Shown in pieces: positions 59,879-64,000 of a stretch of 64,000 nucleotides of DNA. Position numbers and translations under genes: made by a program. This stretch comes from Aestuariivita boseongensis (GTDB lineage Bacteria > Pseudomonadota > Alphaproteobacteria > Rhodobacterales > Rhodobacteraceae), in contig NZ_JXYH01000001.1 of assembly GCF_001262635.1 (NCBI RefSeq), positions 1-64,000 on the forward strand, in the 5' to 3' direction. Position 1 is the first letter of the stretch, and each line of letters begins with the position of its first letter. Under the pieces are notes generated by a model. It did not search any database, had not been told where the DNA came from, and saw nothing but the letters and a program-made list of their open reading frames with translations.

Positions 59879-61654
59879 TCAGTATGTGGTCAGTGTAAAG
59901 AGAAGAGTGCGCGTTGCGGCATTGCCTGCCGTGTCACGCGTTTCGATTGTTACTGGATGCGGACCCGGTCCCTCGGGCAGTTCGATCTCTGCCCTGAAGG
60001 GCCCTCGCGAGGAATATTGGCTGGACAGCGCCCCGTCGATGCGCAGTCGGGCAATGTCGCTTTCGTCCTGCGCCATGCCTTCCAACGTGAACAGCCGGCT
60101 GGGCACAGCGATGGGCGCATCATCGCCGTCGAAGGCTTCGGGGGCGGGGTTGGTCAACACGATCAGGGGCGCGTCCTGGTCGCCCGCATCCTGGCTTGGG
60201 GCAACGTGGTCGATGGTCAGGATCAGGGGCACAACATCTGCATCGCCCGAGGCTGCTTCGAACCCGATGCCTGTACTGTCCAACGCGATCTCGTCATCGG
60301 GCACGATCCGGTCGCCCAGGGCCTGACGCAGGCGGGCCTGCACGTCGCCCGACCCGCGTGACATGCGATCTGCGATGCTGCGCGGGTCAAGTTCATTCTG
60401 CGCAAAAAGTAAAACATAGAAATCGGTCCCCACCGTGTCGTTCAGCCGGGTGAAATGCTGCTCGGTCGGGCCTGGCAGAAGCAGGGTTGCGTTCTGTTGC
60501 GCATAGGGCGCGACGTCGCGCCCGCGGGGGAAAAGCGCCACGTAATCCCCGGTGGCATCACCGCCGACCACATAGAGATATCCGGTTTCATCACTTGTCG
60601 CTTCGACCCGAAACCGGGTGCCCGAGGGAAGGGGACGCGTCAGCCGGTACCCGGCGCCATCCACCCGTGCGCCGATCTGATCGCCCGAGATGTGCAGCAC
60701 GCGCACGGCACCACCCATATCGACAACGCGGGGCGGTGGTGGCGGATCAAGCGGCAAGACCTCGTAGCCTTCAAAGACAAAGGCGTTAAACATGTCGTAG
60801 GATATCCAGAAGAACCCGCGATTGCCCCATCCGGTGCTCCAGGAATTGACGACCTCGAACGCCCCGCCATCGCGGGTGTCATCATACCCGACAACGGTCA
60901 TCGCATGTCCGCCCAGAAAGCCGTTGTCCAGCGCATATTTGAGATCATTCAGATAGGATAAATCCTGCGAACTGGGTCGCCAGGTGCCGCTGCCTTGATG
61001 TGCGAGGAAGCTGTCGCCCACCATCATGCCGATGACAACCGGATTGCCATTGGCCAGCGCTCGGCGTGCAGCGACATGTTTGTTCCGCCCAGACCGACCC
61101 CATAGACGGGTAAAGCCCTTGATGCGGAAATCCGACGCGCTGGCGCGTACTCTGTCCGAAGGCTGTGCCGAGCATGACGTGTCGGAATATGGAAACTCTG
61201 CCAACCGCGCGACACCCTGGTCGCGCATCAGATCGAGCGCTTGAGGAATGTAAGATCCGTTGCAACCGGGCAGGTTGATTTGATTGAAGACATAAGACGG
61301 CGACAGAACGATGTCGCGCAGGCTCTGCTGTCCTGCGCCGCTGGCCTTGGCCTTGAGCATGGTGCGCGCCGCATAAGCAGTGGCCCAACCCACGCAGCTG
61401 CCCTGATCGCCCTGATCGCCCACGGGCGGTACGAACTGCTTGAGTGACAGGGAGGGCGGCGCGCTCAGATAGTCCCCGCGCGCCAGAGGGGCTGCTTTCG
61501 GCACGCGCTCATACGCCTCAGGATCGAGGGTCGCGCCAAGTCTGTATTGCTGAGCCTGAACAGCGCCCGGAAAAACGACCAATGAACAAAGGAAACAGCA
61601 TACGCCCAGAAACAGGAAGCGTGCCAAATTCGCACGCCGGGGATATTCGATCAT
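59879..61654 (-). CDS. Exported papain-family (C1) peptidase with DUF4384-like and Ig-like domains
   Basis: 591 residues. Signal peptide RRANLARFLFLGVCCFLCSL, ending near VQA-Q35, targets the periplasm. The C1 domain (about 70-300) has oxyanion Gln81 and nucleophile Cys87 in VGDQGDQGSCVGWATAY, His250 in LGGHAMTVVGYDD and Asn270 in EVVNSWSTGWGNRGFFWISY. Residues about 310-470 read as a DUF4384-like domain (GTRFRVEATSDETGYLYVVG, then DYVALFPRGRDVAPYAQ). The C-terminal part (about 500-590) is Ig-like, ending ETRDTAGNAATRTLLF. No obvious long propeptide lies between the signal and catalytic domain. It is the first gene of the operon with the caspase protein. Confidence 0.92.
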   Translation of the reverse strand: MIEYPRRANLARFLFLGVCCFLCSLVVFPGAVQAQQYRLGATLDPEAYERVPKAAPLARGDYLSAPPSLSLKQFVPPVGDQGDQGSCVGWATAYAARTMLKAKASGAGQQSLRDIVLSPSYVFNQINLPGCNGSYIPQALDLMRDQGVARLAEFPYSDTSCSAQPSDRVRASASDFRIKGFTRLWGRSGRNKHVAARRALANGNPVVIGMMVGDSFLAHQGSGTWRPSSQDLSYLNDLKYALDNGFLGGHAMTVVGYDDTRDGGAFEVVNSWSTGWGNRGFFWISYDMFNAFVFEGYEVLPLDPPPPPRVVDMGGAVRVLHISGDQIGARVDGAGYRLTRPLPSGTRFRVEATSDETGYLYVVGGDATGDYVALFPRGRDVAPYAQQNATLLLPGPTEQHFTRLNDTVGTDFYVLLFAQNELDPRSIADRMSRGSGDVQARLRQALGDRIVPDDEIALDSTGIGFEAASGDADVVPLILTIDHVAPSQDAGDQDAPLIVLTNPAPEAFDGDDAPIAVPSRLFTLEGMAQDESDIARLRIDGALSSQYSSRGPFRAEIELPEGPGPHPVTIETRDTAGNAATRTLLFTLTTY

Positions 61655-61697
61655 TTGACTTTACACTTGCATTGCTGATCTGAAGCTTAACAAGTGA

Positions 61698-61714
61698 CGC
61701 TTGAATTCAAAGCG
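61698..61714. promoter_or_regulatory. Palindrome upstream of the C1 peptidase-caspase operon
   Basis: CGCTTGAATTCAAAGCG is palindromic apart from one extra A in the right arm. It lies 44 bases upstream of the peptidase start within an AT-rich stretch, a plausible repressor or activator site. No promoter could be placed with confidence. Confidence 0.35.
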
Positions 61715-61890
61715 ATTTTTCGTGTTTTTTCAAATGGGGCATCCACCCAGCGCTGGCAGCGCATTGTGTGAACGGATGCGTTCTGGACTTCTGGTCGCGC
61801 GCGCAGATCGACACCTTGATAACGTCAACACCTGGCCGGCGCAGCGCCACTTGCCGACTCTGGCTTGGGCCGGCGACACCGAAAACGTTG

Positions 61891-62946
61891 TCACTCTGCC
61901 GGGGAGAAGCCCGTGATCAGTTGCCGCAAACCAATCGCCGCCCCTGCGAAGATCGCGAGAAACGCAATCGGCGCACTGTAGGCAAGAACCGAGAAGGCCG
62001 AGACGCCCTGACCGATGCTGCAGCCCACCGCCAAAATTGCGCCCGGGCCCATGATGGCGGCACCAACGATCTGGCGTTTCAACTCGCGCGGGTCTTCACA
62101 GGCCTCCCAGCGGAACTGGCCCTTGGAATAAGATCCCAAACAGGCCCCCAGAAGAACGCCAACCACGGATCCGACGCTGAAAGACAGCGTGTTGCCCGAG
62201 GCGGTCATTGCGTAATAGATCGTGTCGCCGATCGGAGCGGCAAAGCTGTGGGTTTCGATCGGTTCGGCCTCGAACCCGGTGACGGCCACCCAATAGGTGC
62301 CGACCCAGCCCGACACGATGGCCAGCCCGACAGCAGCCCCCCAGAAAATATGCGAGGGCGATCTTCGCATGGCGGAACTGCCAAGCGTTACAAGAATGAT
62401 GGTGCTGCCGATGATCAGCCCGGTCAGCAAAGGATCGACGCCGAAGGACGATTGCATCATCTGGCTGATTCCCTGGGGAGAGGTCGCGCCTTCTTCAGCC
62501 GGGAAAAGCCATACGCGCAGATGGGCAAGCGGCCCGGACATCACGAAATAGGCGGACAGGCCCATGACCAGGACAATAACGAATGATCTCAGGTCGCCGC
62601 CGCCCAGTCGTGCCAGCGCCCCGTATCCGCAGTTTCCGCAGATCGCCATGCCATAGCCAAACATCAACCCGCCCACGATCGTGCCAACCGGGTTCCAGAC
62701 CCGGTCAAGGTAAGCGGTTTGCGTCAGGTCGAAATGGCCCATGTAAAGGGCAATGTGGACGCCGATGATCGCCACGCCAATCGCGATGCCCCACATGCGC
62801 AGGCGCCGGTCGTCAGATCCGTAAAGAACGTCTTCGATTGCGCCAAGGGTACAAAAGCGCCCCATGCGTGCCGCGATACCAAGTACAAAACCGCCGATCA
62901 GACCAATCAGCGCGTCGGCATTCGCTTCACCAAGCAATTCGAGCAT
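61891..62946 (-). CDS. soxT: YeeE/YedE-family sulfur-compound transporter (SoxT-like)
   Basis: A 351-residue membrane protein with about nine or ten hydrophobic segments. Two half-repeats each carry the conserved cysteine motifs: MGRFCTLGAIEDVLYGSDDR and MAICGNCGYGALARLGGGDL in the first, LLGACLGSYSKGQFRWEACE and ILAVGCSIGQGVSAFSVLAY in the second. YeeE/YedE proteins conduct thiosulfate or related sulfur compounds through cysteine relays. The start at 62946 follows a GGAGGA ribosome binding site. It lies just downstream of soxR, matching soxT in Paracoccus-type sox loci. Confidence 0.88.
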   Translation of the reverse strand: MLELLGEANADALIGLIGGFVLGIAARMGRFCTLGAIEDVLYGSDDRRLRMWGIAIGVAIIGVHIALYMGHFDLTQTAYLDRVWNPVGTIVGGLMFGYGMAICGNCGYGALARLGGGDLRSFVIVLVMGLSAYFVMSGPLAHLRVWLFPAEEGATSPQGISQMMQSSFGVDPLLTGLIIGSTIILVTLGSSAMRRSPSHIFWGAAVGLAIVSGWVGTYWVAVTGFEAEPIETHSFAAPIGDTIYYAMTASGNTLSFSVGSVVGVLLGACLGSYSKGQFRWEACEDPRELKRQIVGAAIMGPGAILAVGCSIGQGVSAFSVLAYSAPIAFLAIFAGAAIGLRQLITGFSPAE

Positions 62947-62984
62947 GTCCGGTGTCCTCCTCCCGGACTGGGGCGAGCGTCCGG

Positions 62985-63368
62985 TCAGTCTTCCCTGCAA
63001 AACAGGTCGTAGACTGTCTCCATGATTTTCTTGGGCCGCTCATCTGTCAAGCTATAGTAAATCGTCTTTCCCTCGCGGCGTGGTGTGACCAGGCCTTCCA
63101 GGCGCAACCTGGTCAATTGCTGCGAGACGGCGGATTGCCGGGCTGACAGAAGATCTTCCAATTCGGTGACCGATTTTTCACCCGTGGTCAGGTGGCACAG
63201 GATCATCAGGCGACCTTCATGGCTGATGCTCTTGAGGAAGTTACAGGCCCGTTCCGCATTCTTCATCATTCGGTCCATATCTTCGTCGCTCATATCAAGG
63301 TCAAAGACAGGCAGACGGGACGTTGCTGCTTCCTCAAGCTCGAAATCATGTGTCGGATCAAGTGTCAT
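62985..63368 (-). CDS. soxR: ArsR-family sulfur-responsive repressor (SoxR/SqrR/BigR type)
   Basis: A 127-residue winged-helix repressor. The helix-turn-helix is TELEDLLSARQSAVSQQLTR, and RREGKTIYYSLTDERPKKIM forms the wing. Cys42 (ERACNFLK) and Cys124 (YDLFCRED) sit where SqrR/BigR sensors place the pair that forms a sulfide- or persulfide-dependent tetrasulfide bridge; Cys58 is additional. It should repress the sox genes in the absence of reduced sulfur. It is not the unrelated [2Fe-2S] MerR-type SoxR. It is divergent from soxV beyond soxS. Confidence 0.92.
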   Translation of the reverse strand: MTLDPTHDFELEEAATSRLPVFDLDMSDEDMDRMMKNAERACNFLKSISHEGRLMILCHLTTGEKSVTELEDLLSARQSAVSQQLTRLRLEGLVTPRREGKTIYYSLTDERPKKIMETVYDLFCRED

Positions 63369-63374
63369 CGTACT

Positions 63375-63743
63375 TCAACTTCTTTCTGGCGCGACGATAC
63401 TCGCGTCGTCCAGCATCATTTTCAGAAGGCCCCAAAAGAATTCTTCACCGGGATACCCCTCGATACGGCCGACTTCTGCACCGTTCTGAACCAGGATGAA
63501 TGTCGGCGTGAAGCGGACCTTGCTGGTAAAGTCCACATCCGGAGTGTCAACCCGCAGGTCATACCGTTTGAGCGGGGCCGCCCGGCCCTCGTCGGTTTTC
63601 GCATAGATATGAGAAATCTCGGAGTTCCATTTCGCGCACCAGTAACATCCGGGTTCTTCCGCCATCAGCAAATAGGTATCCGCCCAGGCTGCCACGGGCA
63701 GCCAGGTCATGATCAGCAGAAAAAACGTTTTGATCGAGCGCAC
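63375..63743 (-). CDS. soxS: Periplasmic thioredoxin-like protein SoxS
   Basis: A 122-residue exported thioredoxin-fold protein. Signal peptide MRSIKTFFLLIMTWLPVAAW ends at AWA-D. The active site is Cys33-Tyr-Trp-Cys36 in AEEPGCYWCAKWNSEI, and VRFTPTFILVQNGAEVGRIE contains the cis-proline loop. SoxS of Paracoccus keeps SoxYZ in its active thiol form. Its stop codon is 6 bases before the soxR start, so soxS and soxR are co-transcribed on the minus strand. Confidence 0.92.
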   Translation of the reverse strand: MRSIKTFFLLIMTWLPVAAWADTYLLMAEEPGCYWCAKWNSEISHIYAKTDEGRAAPLKRYDLRVDTPDVDFTSKVRFTPTFILVQNGAEVGRIEGYPGEEFFWGLLKMMLDDASIVAPERS

Positions 63744-63782
63744 AGTGAACCTCGATTGACGCGGTCTGGCTTCTTATCATAA

Positions 63783-63804
63783 CTTAATATTTGAATACAT
63801 TAAG
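63783..63804. promoter_or_regulatory. soxS-soxV divergent operator/promoter candidate
   Basis: CTTAAT (63783-63788) and ATTAAG (63799-63804) are a perfect inverted repeat with a 10-base spacer containing the smaller TATT-TG-AATA dyad. The gap is strikingly AT-rich in a GC-rich genome. SoxR of sox loci is known to bind the soxS-soxV intergenic region, so this is the expected operator. Confidence 0.55.
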
Positions 63805-63825
63805 GCAAGCCAGTGAGTACGAATT

Positions 63826-64000
63826 ATGCTCGATGTGACATTTTTGGGTGCTTTTCTTGCTGGTTTGCTGTCTTTTCTGTCGCCCTGCGTGCTTCCGATC
63901 GTGCCATTTTACCTCAGTTACCTTGCTGGAGTGGGAATCAACCAGATCTCGGCGAAGGCTGAAATATCGCCCGCGATCCGCCTGCGGGCCTTTCTGGCGG
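63826..64000 (+). CDS. soxV: SoxV, CcdA-type membrane thiol-disulfide transporter (3' end cut by window edge)
   Basis: The first 58 codons are inside the window. MLDVTFLGAFLAGLLSFLSP followed by CVLPIVPFYLSYLAGVG is the first transmembrane helix of CcdA/SoxV, with the reactive Cys21 in the PCVLP motif. SoxV passes reductant from cytoplasmic thioredoxin to periplasmic SoxW. It is divergent from soxS-soxR-soxT. The soxWXYZABCD genes would be expected to the right of the window. Confidence 0.9.
   Translation, partial: MLDVTFLGAFLAGLLSFLSPCVLPIVPFYLSYLAGVGINQISAKAEISPAIRLRAFLA

Noticed and set aside
62985-63368. Oxidative-stress SoxR (MerR type)
   Set aside because: The protein is an ArsR-family winged helix without the four-cysteine iron-sulfur motif; the sox here is sulfur oxidation.
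1-64000. Mobile elements, CRISPR arrays, prophage, tRNA or rRNA genes
   Set aside because: No transposase, integrase, regularly spaced repeats, cloverleaf or rRNA-like sequence was recognised on reading; weak elements could still be missed without a covariance-model search.

Overview
The window is high-GC alphaproteobacterial chromosome, most likely from a marine Rhodobacterales (Roseobacter-type) bacterium. This rests on gene content and organisation: a sox locus in Paracoccus-like order, a urea-type ABC operon with a long UrtB, several ABC uptake operons, BKACE and DmdC-like acyl-CoA dehydrogenase families, and tightly packed operons with ATGA/TGATG start-stop overlaps. No rRNA, tRNA, CRISPR array, insertion sequence, integrase or phage gene was recognised.

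Region by region. 1-6 kb: an acyl-CoA dehydrogenase gene cut by the window edge sits behind a MerR regulator whose upstream region is packed with TGACGT/ACGTCA boxes. Next come a cysteine-rich protein of unknown function, a second MerR, two tandem hotdog thioesterases and a MATE exporter. 6-14.4 kb: housekeeping genes (ArsC-like, pyrD, DUF1330, DUF952, 5'-nucleotidase, TPR-sulfotransferase, HMCES/YedK, MarR, FrnE-like DsbA, cupin). 14.4-22.2 kb: an aldehyde dehydrogenase and a UPF0261 gene are divergent across two operator-like palindromes, followed by an acyl-CoA ligase, BASS transporter and BKACE cluster and a UDP-glucuronate-type epimerase. 22.2-29.9 kb: an unrecognised pair of secreted proteins, one built of about seven beta-sandwich-like repeats and one a 1477-residue mostly helical giant with a nucleotidyltransferase-like GSS...SDVD motif. 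30-36 kb: urtABCDE. 36-41 kb: glucokinase plus a glucose-type ABC importer, antisense to urt. 41-50.5 kb: a peptide-type ABC importer with a LysR regulator, divergent from an amidohydrolase-CobW pair. 50.5-55 kb: an IclR-flanked operon coding for a separate Rieske protein, a Rieske-oxygenase-like catalytic subunit that lacks the Rieske cluster ligands, a glutamine-synthetase-like ligase and an unknown protein. 55-61.7 kb: an exported papain-family protease and an exported 1615-residue TPR-OmpA-propeller-caspase protein in one operon. 61.9-64 kb: soxT, soxR, soxS and divergent soxV (cut by the edge).

The two strongest candidates for undescribed biology are these. (1) The split Rieske oxygenase with a translationally coupled GS-like ligase and unknown partner (51.3-54.9 kb) suggests oxidation of a gamma-glutamylated amine by an oxygenase whose 2Fe-2S domain is supplied by a second protein. 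(2) The periplasmic papain/caspase operon (55.0-61.7 kb) encodes a caspase-fold peptidase apparently tethered to peptidoglycan through an OmpA-like domain. A third is the secreted beta-repeat plus helical giant pair (22.8-29.9 kb). A recurrent architectural feature is a GC-rich hairpin directly after each of the three solute-binding-protein genes. All functional statements come from reading sequence motifs; no database search was run.
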